DNA from: Candidatus Methylumidiphilus alinenensis
GTDB taxonomy: Bacteria > Pseudomonadota > Gammaproteobacteria > Methylococcales > Methylococcaceae
Reading direction: 5' to 3'
Length of the DNA: 38,053 nucleotides
Assembly (NCBI GenBank): GCA_003242955.1
Contig: QJPH01000150.1
Location: 1-38,053 of the forward strand
Within the stretch, counting starts at the first letter, position 1. Each line of letters begins with the position of its first letter. Below are positions 26,601-35,448 of this stretch, one piece after another. The notes under the pieces were generated by a model, which searched no databases, had not been told where the DNA came from, and saw only the letters and a program-made list of their open reading frames with translations. Both the position numbers and the translations under genes were made by a program.

Positions 26601-26913
26601 GGGTAATAACCTATCCAGCCTGCTTTACCATCTGGCTAACCTTCACGAAACGCTGAAAGAGGCAATGGAAAACCACATCGCCGCCCTACGGCTGGTCCAG
26701 TCCGCAGAGGAACGCAAACAGCGCGACTTGGAACTGGCACAACGTTTCGACGCGCAAGTCAAACAAATGTATTGGCGCGAGGGGCGAGGCGAAATCAGCC
26801 GGGAGGATTTGCTGGACCGCCCCATTTTGCGCGCCTTGATCCGCATTTTGGGCAAGCCTGCAAACGACGGCCCGTCCGCGCCGGCATCAGGACCCCGTTA
26901 CGACTTTGGATGA
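23629..26913 (+). CDS. Divergent tubulin/FtsZ-like GTPase (Tubulin_2/FtsZl1-type), 1094 aa
   Basis: The N-terminus has the tubulin-fold first loop (TLIIGIGGAGSRMVDR, 15-30) and the strand FVSIDTNELD (51-60). The GTP-binding signature loop follows as LAGGTGSGSF (165-174), matching the GGGTGSG of tubulins and FtsZ. At 1094 residues it is about three times the length of FtsZ. The extra ~700 residues are mostly helical and charged, with an apparently long coiled stretch around 600-700, and no membrane segment. Makarova and Koonin (2010) placed such proteins in the FtsZl1 family, associated with vWA and GTPase genes and predicted to remodel membranes. It is probably the cytosolic polymer-forming or scaffold core of this locus. 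It lies 3 bases before the next gene. Whether it polymerises is unknown. Confidence 0.85.
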   Translation: MSEDYRTGQGTIIPTLIIGIGGAGSRMVDRMAGRAARLVNWDSQLRPLTQFVSIDTNELDQHKLRNIPAGNRLNIAAFDKAKVIDNFRRSNDAQALQWLDKGYRPRPGYRPGAGQIRVESRLGFFYHSPAIRQRLQELVESSLRPGITWRQASPPKYNVYVFCSLAGGTGSGSFLSVAYLVDAVVRERHWQPRVIGNLLLSTVMLDKVGPELHSDIHANTYAALKELEHLTKLDYKQVKDEGRTEEKFVYCRDPNTQDIATVNTRPFFLTFIYDRPPHLGLPDCEAAVADAAYLQIFTPLMDNLAGELDNYEKKLEELTRFPGELRDVGLGYTKNFGACGAAAMVLPGEDLLQYCVLRFAAQALRRQITFGIDPTDAYDDRTRALARLAVNYSDPKFLAMADEGRERAINQSFVSSVQELARQDTAQDLAQGFWLQLVEAVDEGKQAGLDAQGVPIRNESLARQVERKLEESRTGLLNKVAIRERAFVFHREGVNQYIELVARLSEDIRAASAIVGEGLQTLETEANEGEVVGNLRLDPLNERYLAIRLLDLCEQRWIPEAQQQLDKAMERDINNAKVRERLERELPATLADAARAGSWFGRRFGNADEAFLAARDEAQEYCRGVAAAARKTFDAQIRLRQLRALHGYLLRRSRQYAGLSTRMDGLVQDLEREAERLRRGETETSPSLALRVEVFETLDEPRQRIWDRVYRALFVDGGRYINTFDRQSLAEAIARELKPVVRADGRIVEKPTDQLVADLRRALCDLGRTRLKPTLLGDAAGRGLDLARGLELEAELMLGAAKPSGLGVTEDEIAAYREQKFRALAQLAGVLARVNSAEANALDDGVVTNHTRQLILGDMGESVGSQRFTQKLEDVLSAGGRQVKKDVWYDPRTIIVHDVAMPIPLYYFPAVVGDIEQAYLQQAADEHRSYNLHTDFNWEKPLPNLNPRNSELSVDWSLTMLTRGLVARAIEFRKEDGLFIYTDDKGEVQKLGNNLSSLLYHLANLHETLKEAMENHIAALRLVQSAEERKQRDLELAQRFDAQVKQMYWREGRGEISREDLLDRPILRALIRILGKPANDGPSAPASGPRYDFG

Positions 26914-26916
26914 GCC

Positions 26917-29430
26917 ATGGCCGAAAAAGCAAACCACCGAGCCACCTTATTGATCGGCTATGGCCGCTTCGGGCTGGAGACGCTACGTCAGTTTCTGACC
27001 AGCACGGCGACGCGCGGGGTGCTGGCCTGGGACACTCCAGCCGGACCCGGCAATGGTGAGCGCCGTCTGCGCGACTTGGGCTTACTGTGGCTGCCCGACC
27101 CGTTTGAAGACAGTGGGCCGGGCGTGGGCGGGATGCCCGCCCTTGACGGCAGCCGCGCCGAGTTGATGCGCGATTTGCACCAACAGATCGAAAACCTTCC
27201 CGACGATGAAACGGGCTTGAAGCAGGCGGTGAAAGCCAGGGCCGAGGCGCTGTTGCGCGCCGACACGCGTGCCAGCAGGGATCGCAACCTGCCATTGGGG
27301 TTGGATGTCGTGGTGCTGGCCCATCCCCATGACCGGCGCACACTGGGCAGGCTGCGCCCCTTGCTGAAAGAGTGCGTGGTCGATGTCCTCTACCGTTCCG
27401 TCACGCAGTTGCATCGCGAGGTGGGTGCAGACGCCCTGAATTTCGTGCAAATTTTGGATTTTGCCAACTACTGGGAGCGATCCGAGTCTGCCAAGGCGCT
27501 GCGAGGGCATTTCAAGGCGTATGTCGAACACTGGCAACGCTGGCGGGAGGAAAAACAACCGACTTTTGGCCGCATTTACCTCGTCGACAGTCACACGCCC
27601 AACGGGGTGCGGGAAGAACGCTTGCGCATCGACGAAATCAGTCTGTTTTTGGAATTTTTGCTGTTTGAAGGCCAGCGCGATAGCGAGTCCATGCAAACCC
27701 TTTATCAAGCACGTCCGGATGACGGGCGCTTGCTGGCGACGTTTGGCATCCGCCTGCTGGAACGCAGTGGCGGACTGCTTAAACGCTTGGCCGCTGCCCG
27801 CTTCGGCATCGGCTGGCTGGAGTATCTGGACGAAGCCCGCACCTGGCCTACGGCAAAAATCCAGCCATTGCGGGATACCTTGGAGGCATGCCAAGGTGTC
27901 GTGTTGGAGGACACGCTAACCGATGGTGGATTGCCGGTCGAATCGCATCAGTCCTTGGCTAGGTTGGCGGACGAATTGGAAGCCCTGCCTGCGGACGATC
28001 CCGCCTGGCCGCAGCAGGTGCGGGCATGCTGCGCGAAGGGGATGCGCCGGCTGGAAAGCGAATTGGCCGACCGGGTGCAACTTCACATCCGCAAAACCCT
28101 GCAAGAAGGGTCGTTCGCCGATTTGGCCAAATCTTTGCGCATTCAAATCGATGCCGCCCTGCATGATGACCGCCAGCCGGCGACTTTGGGCACTGTGGTT
28201 CGCGAGTTGGAATCCGCCCTTGATGCACTCAAGCCAAATTTGGACGGCACTGCCGCCACCGCCCCCTTGCCAGCCGTCGGTCTGGCCAAACTTGAGGAAT
28301 TGCAGGCTGTCCATCAGGATTACCGCCATTTTCTTGAACGGCAATTGGATACGAACGGGGTGCTGAAATGGTGGCCCTTGCTAGCATTTCTGTTTGGTTT
28401 GGGGCTAAGCCATTGGCTCTCCAGTTGGATAGCCGCATGGCTGGCAACCCTTGGCGTTTTTGACTCGGCCACTGCGTCCCATCCATTGAATATGGCCCAC
28501 GAGGCCGCGCAATGGCTGGTCGGCGTTCCCGGCACACCCCTTCCGGGACACCCGTGGGCCTTGGCCCTGGCTTCCTTGCTGCTTGGCGCAGCGATGGTCT
28601 TCATGTTGCATCGTGCCGTCAAACGGCAAGTCCTGCGGGCGCGCTTGTTTTGGACCGACCCCGAGCGTGGCCGGCTGGCCGACGCCCTGCGTGTGCTTGT
28701 GCGCGGCCTGACCGACGACCAAGCGGGCTTGGTGGCGCAGATGCAGAGCGACGCAGCGGCAAACATCCGCGACGAAGCGGGCCGCGAATTGGGCCAATGG
28801 CATCGCAATCTGCGCGAACGCCGCCGCGAGATGGGCTGGCTGCGCAGCCAGCTCCACGATTTTCTGGACATGCATGGACTGGACGCAGACTCGCCAGTCG
28901 AAAACTGGACCCGCATCAGCCGGGACGGAGGCATTCGCCATGCGATGGAGCAATTTGACGATCTGTTGCGCATCAGCCAAACCCGCCCACCTATCCCTGA
29001 ACATTTCCAGTCGATGCAGGCGGAAAAAAAACCCTTTAAAAAATGGGAGGAACGCTATAGCCAAGCGTTCTTGTATCCCTTGCGCTTTATTGACGAACTG
29101 AGCGAAAACTATCAGGAGCCGCTGGAGCAGGAGCTTGCCCAGCCCGGCTCTGGCGCGGAGCAACAAACACGGGCGGATGAATTATGTGCGTTTCTCCGCC
29201 GCCATAGCGGTGATTTCACCACGGCGTTCCGCTGGAAAGCGAGCGTCGGGGTACCGCCGGACAGCGTGTATTGCCTGTTGCCCCCGCTTTGGCTGGGATT
29301 GCCGGGGGTTCGCGACACTTTGACCGGGCAAGCCATCAACGAGGAGCATCGTCTGCCGGGCGAAGACGTTGCCAGGGCCTATTTGTTGCGCCTACAGATC
29401 GGAGTGGAAACAACATGTTTGACACACTAG
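26917..29430 (+). CDS. Membrane protein with a probable degenerate tubulin-like N-terminus
   Basis: The 837-residue product opens with TLLIGYGRFGLETLRQF (10-26), which lines up with TLIIGIGGAGSRMVDRM of the tubulin-like protein. Residues 129-158 (LDVVVLAHPHDRRTLGRLRP...) line up with the tubulin strand and loop 158-186, but the GGTGSG loop is replaced by HPHDRRT. A later IYLVDSHTPNG (220-230) resembles the tubulin's TFIYDRPPHLG. Two transmembrane helices lie at about 485-505 and 546-565, followed by a helical cytosolic tail. I infer a non-GTP-binding tubulin paralog tethered to the membrane, perhaps a partner or cap for the true tubulin encoded 3 bases upstream. The paralogy is by eye and could be wrong. 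The gene end overlaps the next gene by 16 bases. Confidence 0.7.
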   Translation: MAEKANHRATLLIGYGRFGLETLRQFLTSTATRGVLAWDTPAGPGNGERRLRDLGLLWLPDPFEDSGPGVGGMPALDGSRAELMRDLHQQIENLPDDETGLKQAVKARAEALLRADTRASRDRNLPLGLDVVVLAHPHDRRTLGRLRPLLKECVVDVLYRSVTQLHREVGADALNFVQILDFANYWERSESAKALRGHFKAYVEHWQRWREEKQPTFGRIYLVDSHTPNGVREERLRIDEISLFLEFLLFEGQRDSESMQTLYQARPDDGRLLATFGIRLLERSGGLLKRLAAARFGIGWLEYLDEARTWPTAKIQPLRDTLEACQGVVLEDTLTDGGLPVESHQSLARLADELEALPADDPAWPQQVRACCAKGMRRLESELADRVQLHIRKTLQEGSFADLAKSLRIQIDAALHDDRQPATLGTVVRELESALDALKPNLDGTAATAPLPAVGLAKLEELQAVHQDYRHFLERQLDTNGVLKWWPLLAFLFGLGLSHWLSSWIAAWLATLGVFDSATASHPLNMAHEAAQWLVGVPGTPLPGHPWALALASLLLGAAMVFMLHRAVKRQVLRARLFWTDPERGRLADALRVLVRGLTDDQAGLVAQMQSDAAANIRDEAGRELGQWHRNLRERRREMGWLRSQLHDFLDMHGLDADSPVENWTRISRDGGIRHAMEQFDDLLRISQTRPPIPEHFQSMQAEKKPFKKWEERYSQAFLYPLRFIDELSENYQEPLEQELAQPGSGAEQQTRADELCAFLRRHSGDFTTAFRWKASVGVPPDSVYCLLPPLWLGLPGVRDTLTGQAINEEHRLPGEDVARAYLLRLQIGVETTCLTH

Positions 29431-32270
29431 ATTGGAAGCCTTGGGCATTGGTCGGCCTAGGTGCCATCTGGGGTTTCGTATTCGACCGGCTGGCCCGCTT
29501 GCACCGCCCGGAAAGCGATTCGGGCGATTACTGGACCCGCACCGTCGAATGGTGCCTATATCCCTTGGCGACCCTGCTGTTGCTGTCATGGTTATCCCAC
29601 AGCTTCGGTGCTTGGCCGGGCCTTTACTCCGACCAAACGGCGGAGTTTGCGCAAGACGACATTGTGCGTTATGGCTTATTGGCCGGGCCATTCATCTTCT
29701 GGGCCTTGGCCTTGGCGTTTGGGTTTTTTGTCAAGCCGGCCTCCGCAGAATCCGCCCACTGGCTGGCGGGCGGGGTCGGCTTTGCCAATACGCGCCACTG
29801 GCTATGGTGGCAAGTGGCCGTGTTGGCAGTTCTTTTAGGCTTGGGCGCAAGCCCTTTCGATGGCCTGGATACCCCCCCCTATCCGGCAGGGGTCTGGAGT
29901 GTCCTGGCGGTGACGGCGTTGACCTTGGCCGGAATTGCCTGTAGCGGGGGCAGGCCACCCTGGGTCAAAGCAGTGGCGGAGGCTCCCCAGGCGCAGGCCC
30001 TCGCCAAGCTGGAAGATTGGCCCGGCTTGATGGTTGCTGCCAACTTTCAAATCGAAAACCTGGCCAATTGGACAGCCGCCGATGCACCCGCCAGAACTTT
30101 GCCCGACCCATCCGCGCAGGGTTTGGCCGTGCGCTTTGAAGCCATGGGCGCAAGGGGGCTTGCCCCGGAACTGATCGAAGCGGTGACCGCGCTGATGCGG
30201 CGCGAACCGTGCGGCGGCGATGGCTATGGCGCGGTTCGCGTGGTGTTCGGTCCCGACGATTGCGGCCAAACTGAGTCCGTCGGCCTGATGGCCTCGCTGC
30301 TTGACCGGCAAAGCCACACTGTTACCCTGATCATCACGCCGCAAGGCGCGGACTGGCTGGTCGCCCAATTGCAAGGCTGGTTGCCGGAGTCCGTGCAGCG
30401 GATCGTTGCACTTCGCTATGGTGAATTGCCCGAAAACGCGGCTGTGTGGGTGGCGGATGCCGAAATCCTGTCCGACTTCCTATTGCCAAAGCTAAAAGAC
30501 TCCCCCCGCAGTATCGCCAGGGTGGGCTTGGTGGTGTGGTGGCGTCTGCATGATTACAGCGGGGTGATGGCGGCCAATCTATGGGCGATCACCCGCCGTC
30601 TGCACCGCTTGCTGCGCATGCACGGGCGCGAGGATTTGCGCACTTTGGCCTTGTTGTGTCGGGTGGCCGACGATGCGCAAACCGACGATTTCGTGCGCCG
30701 TCTGCTGCCCCACGCCGTGTTGCCGAAAACCTATGTCGAGCCGCGTCGGGCGCAAGCTGTCGCACTGCATGTTGTGCATGCCCGTGACGCCAAAGCAGCC
30801 GCCCGCCAGCATTTGCTGCTGGGAGCCGCCGCCGCGTCCATGGCGGGCAAGTGGCCCACAGCCATCGCACCGCCCGACTTTATCTCCGCTGACGAGTTCG
30901 CCCAGTTTTGCGGACAAACCGTCAATGGCCTGACCATCGGTGGGCAGCTTTGCCCCAGCCCGGATCGTGCGGGTGCCAGGTTGTTGCAGATCCGTCCAGC
31001 CGACCTGCTGGCCTTGCCGGATATGTTGAGCCAAGGCGGGCGTGGCATCGAAGGTTTGGCGATCCACCATGTCGGCATCATGCAGCCGGTCAACCCCTAT
31101 ATGGCCTATAAGCTGAAAGGCCTGACCAAGACCAAGGGCTTCACTGCCTCCCGCCGCCTGATCTGCGCCGAATCCTGTCCGGCAATCATCAAGCGTCATC
31201 TGTTGTTGGGACTGAACGAACTGCCGGAAACCCGTGGCGGTTTGTTGGACAACGCCCTTTGGAAGCAAGATTCGGTCGATGAAACCTTGAACTATCTGGC
31301 GCGTGCGGGAAAACTTAGCAAGGAAGAGGTGCGCTACTTGGATGGCAATAACCGCCTCGCCATCGACTTTGAGTACCGCAGCCGCGACACTCCGGACGAT
31401 CAATACCGTCCGCTCGACACCGTCGGCTTGAAATTGATCAAGGTGCGCGAACCTGCGGGCGGCGGCCAAGGGGGCGGCATCCGCATGCGCCTTGATCCCG
31501 AGCGTTTGTTGATCAAAGCCTATCCGGGACGGGTGTTCATGCATGAAGGCCGCCGCTATCGGATTAGCGACTGGTCTTGCGTGGAGGATGTGGTGCGGAA
31601 AGGCGAGCTTGACTGTCGGCTGGAAAACCGCGCACGGTCTACTTGGCGTTGCAACACCAGCAGGCTATACGGCATCAAGCCGTTGGATGACTCCGCGCCA
31701 GTCGCTATTGGCCGGCAGGGCAGGTTGACGCGGCTGGCGGTCGAATTGTCCTACGCGGAGGAAGTGACCGGGCGCATCGAATGGACCGATGACCCCTGCC
31801 GGGAGTGGATGGACACTATCCAACAAAGCTTTTACATTGAAGCCATCGCCAACGATAAATCGCCGATCAAGACCCAGGCCCAAGTATTGCGCTTGATGGA
31901 TCCCCCCGACGATGCCAGCGCCCTGCCTTCGCTATGCCAAGCCCTGCGCCATGTGCTGCCGACCCATCTTGGCATCGAGGAGGACGCATTGGCGGTGGTT
32001 AGCCTGAACGGCGAGAGCCGCATTGGCGGCGAGGGTCTGTTCGGCATAGCCATCGTCGACCTATACCCCGGTGGCATCGGCTTGATTAAAGCCGTCCACG
32101 ATGACAGTGCCTTTTGGTTGGATGTGCTGCAATCAACCAGCGAGTGGCTGGAAAACTGCCGGGCAGAAGATTTGCGGCAACACCCGATTGCGCTCGCTGC
32201 GGGTGCGGACCAACCGCCGCAGCCACAGGCGGCCCTTAAAGTGTTACGGCAAGTCCTGACAACGGCTTGA
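29415..32270 (+). CDS. Membrane-anchored inactive DUF1998/MrfA-type DEAH helicase homolog
   Basis: I start at ATG 29415 (951 aa), preceded by GGAG at 29400-29403; the frame stays open upstream only as a shadow of the previous gene. Four or five transmembrane helices occupy residues ~8-176. The rest follows DUF1998-family helicases in order. GPDDCGQTE (279-287) sits where Walker A should be, VTLIITPQGADWLVAQLQ (303-320) is a motif Ia strand, and VWVADAEILSDFLLP (344-358) follows. WWRLHDYSGVMAANLWAITR (375-394) replaces DEAHxYxGVFGxHVxxVxR. HLLLGLNELP (595-604), AYPGRVFMHEGRRYRI (702-717) and DLYPGGIGL (882-890) are C-terminal family marks. Neither the lysine of motif I nor the DE of motif II is kept, so ATP hydrolysis is unlikely. 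The role is probably structural. A terminator-like hairpin overlaps its stop. Confidence 0.75.
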   Translation: MFDTLDWKPWALVGLGAIWGFVFDRLARLHRPESDSGDYWTRTVEWCLYPLATLLLLSWLSHSFGAWPGLYSDQTAEFAQDDIVRYGLLAGPFIFWALALAFGFFVKPASAESAHWLAGGVGFANTRHWLWWQVAVLAVLLGLGASPFDGLDTPPYPAGVWSVLAVTALTLAGIACSGGRPPWVKAVAEAPQAQALAKLEDWPGLMVAANFQIENLANWTAADAPARTLPDPSAQGLAVRFEAMGARGLAPELIEAVTALMRREPCGGDGYGAVRVVFGPDDCGQTESVGLMASLLDRQSHTVTLIITPQGADWLVAQLQGWLPESVQRIVALRYGELPENAAVWVADAEILSDFLLPKLKDSPRSIARVGLVVWWRLHDYSGVMAANLWAITRRLHRLLRMHGREDLRTLALLCRVADDAQTDDFVRRLLPHAVLPKTYVEPRRAQAVALHVVHARDAKAAARQHLLLGAAAASMAGKWPTAIAPPDFISADEFAQFCGQTVNGLTIGGQLCPSPDRAGARLLQIRPADLLALPDMLSQGGRGIEGLAIHHVGIMQPVNPYMAYKLKGLTKTKGFTASRRLICAESCPAIIKRHLLLGLNELPETRGGLLDNALWKQDSVDETLNYLARAGKLSKEEVRYLDGNNRLAIDFEYRSRDTPDDQYRPLDTVGLKLIKVREPAGGGQGGGIRMRLDPERLLIKAYPGRVFMHEGRRYRISDWSCVEDVVRKGELDCRLENRARSTWRCNTSRLYGIKPLDDSAPVAIGRQGRLTRLAVELSYAEEVTGRIEWTDDPCREWMDTIQQSFYIEAIANDKSPIKTQAQVLRLMDPPDDASALPSLCQALRHVLPTHLGIEEDALAVVSLNGESRIGGEGLFGIAIVDLYPGGIGLIKAVHDDSAFWLDVLQSTSEWLENCRAEDLRQHPIALAAGADQPPQPQAALKVLRQVLTTA

Positions 32271-32301
32271 TCGGGCCAGTGCGAAGGCCAAGCCTTTTTT
32301 T
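32264..32301 (+). terminator. Probable intrinsic terminator
   Basis: An outer stem GGCTT (32264-32268)/AAGCC (32290-32294) and an inner GGCC/GGCC stem are followed directly by seven T residues (32295-32301). The 5' arm overlaps the stop codon of the pseudo-helicase gene. It could end or attenuate the long upstream transcript and set apart the last three genes. Confidence 0.65.
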
Positions 32302-32333
32302 ATCGTTACGCCACCGATTAGGACAAATACTGA

Positions 32334-34631
32334 ATGTTTGATAAAGACAACCGCCAAAAATTGGACAGAATGGGTTCGCGCTTGAAGGTCTGGGTAGAGT
32401 CCTTCCAAGTGACGCGAGAATTCAGCCGGCAATGCAAGCGTTTGCATGACGAGATGGAAGCCGAAGGGCAACGGCCATTCTGGCATATCGTCAGTGGCGA
32501 AACCCTGCAATCCTTGGCCCAACGCTACGCGAACCTTGAAAAAATTGCGGCTGAACTCCCGTCCGTCGTTGAACAGGCCAAACAACTGGATGCCGAACTG
32601 GACGCAATGCTGGTGCTGCTGAAAAAGGAACAGGATGGTGTCAGCCAATGCGTCTTGCAACTCTGCGACCAGTGGCGTGGCGAACTCGCCGTCGCCATGA
32701 ATTGCGCACGGGACGCGGATATTATCGCGGCAAGGCAGAAATTACCCGCCATTGAGGTGGGCTTGCACCTGTATGCCGACGCATTGCGGCTTTTCCAGCA
32801 GATTGACGACATGTTGATCACCATGAGGCATAGCAACGAAACTGCAGGGTTGGAAAGTGCCCTGCTGACACAGCGCGAAGTGGTGGCCATGGGCGGATTG
32901 ACCCGCGAGGGAATCGAATACATCAAAAGCCTCTACAAGCCACTGGATGAACTGAGCAGGATGCCCCCGCCTCCGCAAATCAGCGAGGTGACCAGCACCT
33001 TGGGCGAAATTCGCAGTTGGGGCAGGGCGTTGAGCATAACCAGTGAAAAATACCGGGATTTATATCTGCGCTTGCAGCAACTGCAAACCAGCTGGATGCG
33101 GCGCGACCCCAACGAGCCTGACCAACTATTGCAGGATGCGAGAATCTTGCTTAACGAACATATCCAACAAGGACACCAAGAACGGGAGGCCAATCTGAGC
33201 CGATTGCAGAATTCGCTAAGCGAGTTGACCCTTGCCTGCGGCCCACAGCAGGAGATTGAAACCCGTCTGCAATCTCTGAAGCATACCCGTTTGGAATATT
33301 CCCACGACTTTGTCGATTGGATGGAAAGGTACACAAACGCCATCGAAGAATTCAAAGCGATCGCCAGTACGCACGAACTGGCCTTGGAAAAACGCCTGGA
33401 AGAGCGGTGCGCCAAATGGAGATTGGGATTACAAAACTTGCAAGCCATGCCGCTGTCCCAGTCGCTCAAGCCCCAGGCTGGAAGACTGCAGCAACGCTTC
33501 GACAAGTTGAACGACAGCAAAGGTGGGCAAGAACTGCTGGTATCCTTGCGCGAGGCCAACGACTGCCTGGCGGAACTGGAACAACTCAATCGACAGGCGG
33601 AAGCAGACCGGGCAGGCTTCGACCTGGCCCGTCGCGGCCTGCGCGAAGGCAATGCCGCTTTGCAGGCCAGCGCCGCCACTGCCGAAATTGACTGCGACGA
33701 TTTACAGGTCGACATCGACGCCTTGGGCGAAAACGCCAGCAATCCAGACCTCGACGAAGTGCTGGCCGAAGCGCAGAGCTTGCAACGGCGGTTGGAATCC
33801 ATCCGCCAAAGGTTTATCAGCGACTGCCAAGCGGCGTGGCATCAAATCCATGCGGAAGCGAAAAGCCTGCGCGATGAGTTGCTGCAGGCCGGCTTTGCCG
33901 AGCTTGCCGCCTCCCCGGCGGTCGATGCCATGCCAACCGATGCCGCCGAATGCGCCAGCCGACTGGTCGATCTGCGCACCTTGCGAAAAGGCTTGGGAGA
34001 GGCCGTCGAACAAGCCGTTGCCAAGTTGCAGGAAAATTGCGCCAAGGCGCAAACCAGGCTGTCGGGTTTGCTGGCCGGCGAAACGCTGGAAGACGCTTAC
34101 CGTGAGCGCGCCCAAGCCCTTCTTGGCCAACTGCAACAAGGCATCACGGCTAAAACAGGTCCGGATAGCCTGCGGGAATTGAGCTGGAAATTCAACTCCT
34201 GTGGGCAATTTTGGCGCGATTTTCTGGAAGAAGAGGAAAAGTTGCGCAAACGCCTGGAGGGATTGAAGGATAAATTGAATCTCTTCGGCCAAGAACGCCT
34301 ATTACCTTATTGCGACAGGGAACACCTCGACAAAGCCACCGATTGGATTCGCGGACTGCCCCAAAGCCCGAATCGAACCCATGCCCGGCAATTGCACGAT
34401 GCTGAGCGGTTGGTGCATACCATCGAAAAGCAAGCCCGCCGCAGGGTGGCGGAAAAGGTCAGCCAGCAAGCCTTGGAACTCGCACAAAAAAAGCACCTTC
34501 ACCCCAACACGGACGAGATGGCTGCGCTGTTGGCCGAAATCGACGGCATCGGCCACGAAAAACATCTGCCTTGGGAACTACGCAACCGACTGGATGCGGC
34601 CATAACCACCACGAGGAGTCAACATGGCTAA
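32334..34631 (+). CDS. Large cytosolic coiled-coil protein
   Basis: The 765-residue product is almost entirely helical with heptad-like stretches rich in Leu, Glu, Gln, Arg and Lys. It has no signal peptide, membrane segment or catalytic motif. Low-complexity composition makes any family match unreliable, so I leave it unnamed. Its length and shape suggest a spectrin-like or SMC-like rod that could bridge components or bundle tubulin filaments. It begins 63 bases after the pseudo-helicase gene, behind a terminator-like hairpin, with AGGA upstream of its ATG. Its last eight bases overlap the next gene, whose GAGGAG ribosome-binding site lies within its final codons, implying coupled translation. 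Confidence 0.8.
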   Translation: MFDKDNRQKLDRMGSRLKVWVESFQVTREFSRQCKRLHDEMEAEGQRPFWHIVSGETLQSLAQRYANLEKIAAELPSVVEQAKQLDAELDAMLVLLKKEQDGVSQCVLQLCDQWRGELAVAMNCARDADIIAARQKLPAIEVGLHLYADALRLFQQIDDMLITMRHSNETAGLESALLTQREVVAMGGLTREGIEYIKSLYKPLDELSRMPPPPQISEVTSTLGEIRSWGRALSITSEKYRDLYLRLQQLQTSWMRRDPNEPDQLLQDARILLNEHIQQGHQEREANLSRLQNSLSELTLACGPQQEIETRLQSLKHTRLEYSHDFVDWMERYTNAIEEFKAIASTHELALEKRLEERCAKWRLGLQNLQAMPLSQSLKPQAGRLQQRFDKLNDSKGGQELLVSLREANDCLAELEQLNRQAEADRAGFDLARRGLREGNAALQASAATAEIDCDDLQVDIDALGENASNPDLDEVLAEAQSLQRRLESIRQRFISDCQAAWHQIHAEAKSLRDELLQAGFAELAASPAVDAMPTDAAECASRLVDLRTLRKGLGEAVEQAVAKLQENCAKAQTRLSGLLAGETLEDAYRERAQALLGQLQQGITAKTGPDSLRELSWKFNSCGQFWRDFLEEEEKLRKRLEGLKDKLNLFGQERLLPYCDREHLDKATDWIRGLPQSPNRTHARQLHDAERLVHTIEKQARRRVAEKVSQQALELAQKKHLHPNTDEMAALLAEIDGIGHEKHLPWELRNRLDAAITTTRSQHG

Positions 34632-35448
34632 ACACGATCCTTGGCAATGGCCTGCGCTGCAAGGCATGCCCGCAACACTTCCCGCCAAACTCGAATACCA
34701 GCGCGGAGTGTTTGGCAAAGTACACGGGGTTCGCTCCGATTTCCGCTGGATCGCCCGCAGCGCGGATTTTAAACGTGGCAACGAATTGGAGGAGGCGCTT
34801 TATCTTGGCAGTCAAGACAAGCCCTGCGCCCTGCCGTTCTGGAGGTGTCTAGCGGCAGTCCATTATGCCGGTTTTGCCTATCCAAGCCGGGCGAAGGATG
34901 CCGCGCAGCGCGGCGGCTTCCTGGAAAAGCAAATTGCCGACTTAGGCAGATCTGTCCTACCGGCCGCGCTGTCCGCATTGTTGTCGCTGCGGATGGTGTG
35001 GCAATGGAACGACAGCATCTGGTGGGACCGGCAAGAGAGCGTAAATTGGTCGCAACCGGATAGCGTACTGCCCATTGCGGCGGCGGACTGCCCGGGACTT
35101 GACTTGGAAGGATTGGGGGATCGGCTTGGCAAAGCCATTGCAGAAGGCTTGGCTGGTTTGATGGAATTGGGTAAAGAAAGCTTGGCCTATTTCTACGCGA
35201 GCCTGTTGGCCGGGGAAACGCCAGCCATCCTCCCAAGCACCAAGCCTCTCGGCCCGGAAGCCTTGGCGGCTCTGCTCCTGCCTTTGCCACGCCCCCTTGC
35301 CGACCGGCTGTCTTTGCTGGGTTGGGTTCCCTCCAATCTCTACGAGCTGAAAGACTTAGGCAAATGTTGGGACGGTGCCGTCCTCGCGGTTGGCCATAAC
35401 GCCCCGGAATTATCTTCCAAAGCCAAAGAGTATCAGGCTGAAGCCGAA
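34624..35448 (+). repeat. Duplicated GAP1-like domain, copy 1 (pairs with 36300-37124)
   Basis: The first 275 codons align without indels with 36300-37124 (offset 1676). Identity is moderate over the first ~100 codons and almost complete from about 35045 to 35390. The uneven identity looks like a gene-conversion tract within an older tandem duplication. Confidence 0.9.

Noticed and set aside
29271-29414. Upstream start for the pseudo-helicase gene
   Set aside because: The 48 extra residues are encoded inside the previous gene and are Arg/Gly/Ala-rich. The ATG at 29415 has a GGAG upstream.
29415-32270. Active DEAH helicase
   Set aside because: The Walker A lysine and the DE of motif II are both absent, and the N-terminus is membrane-spanning.
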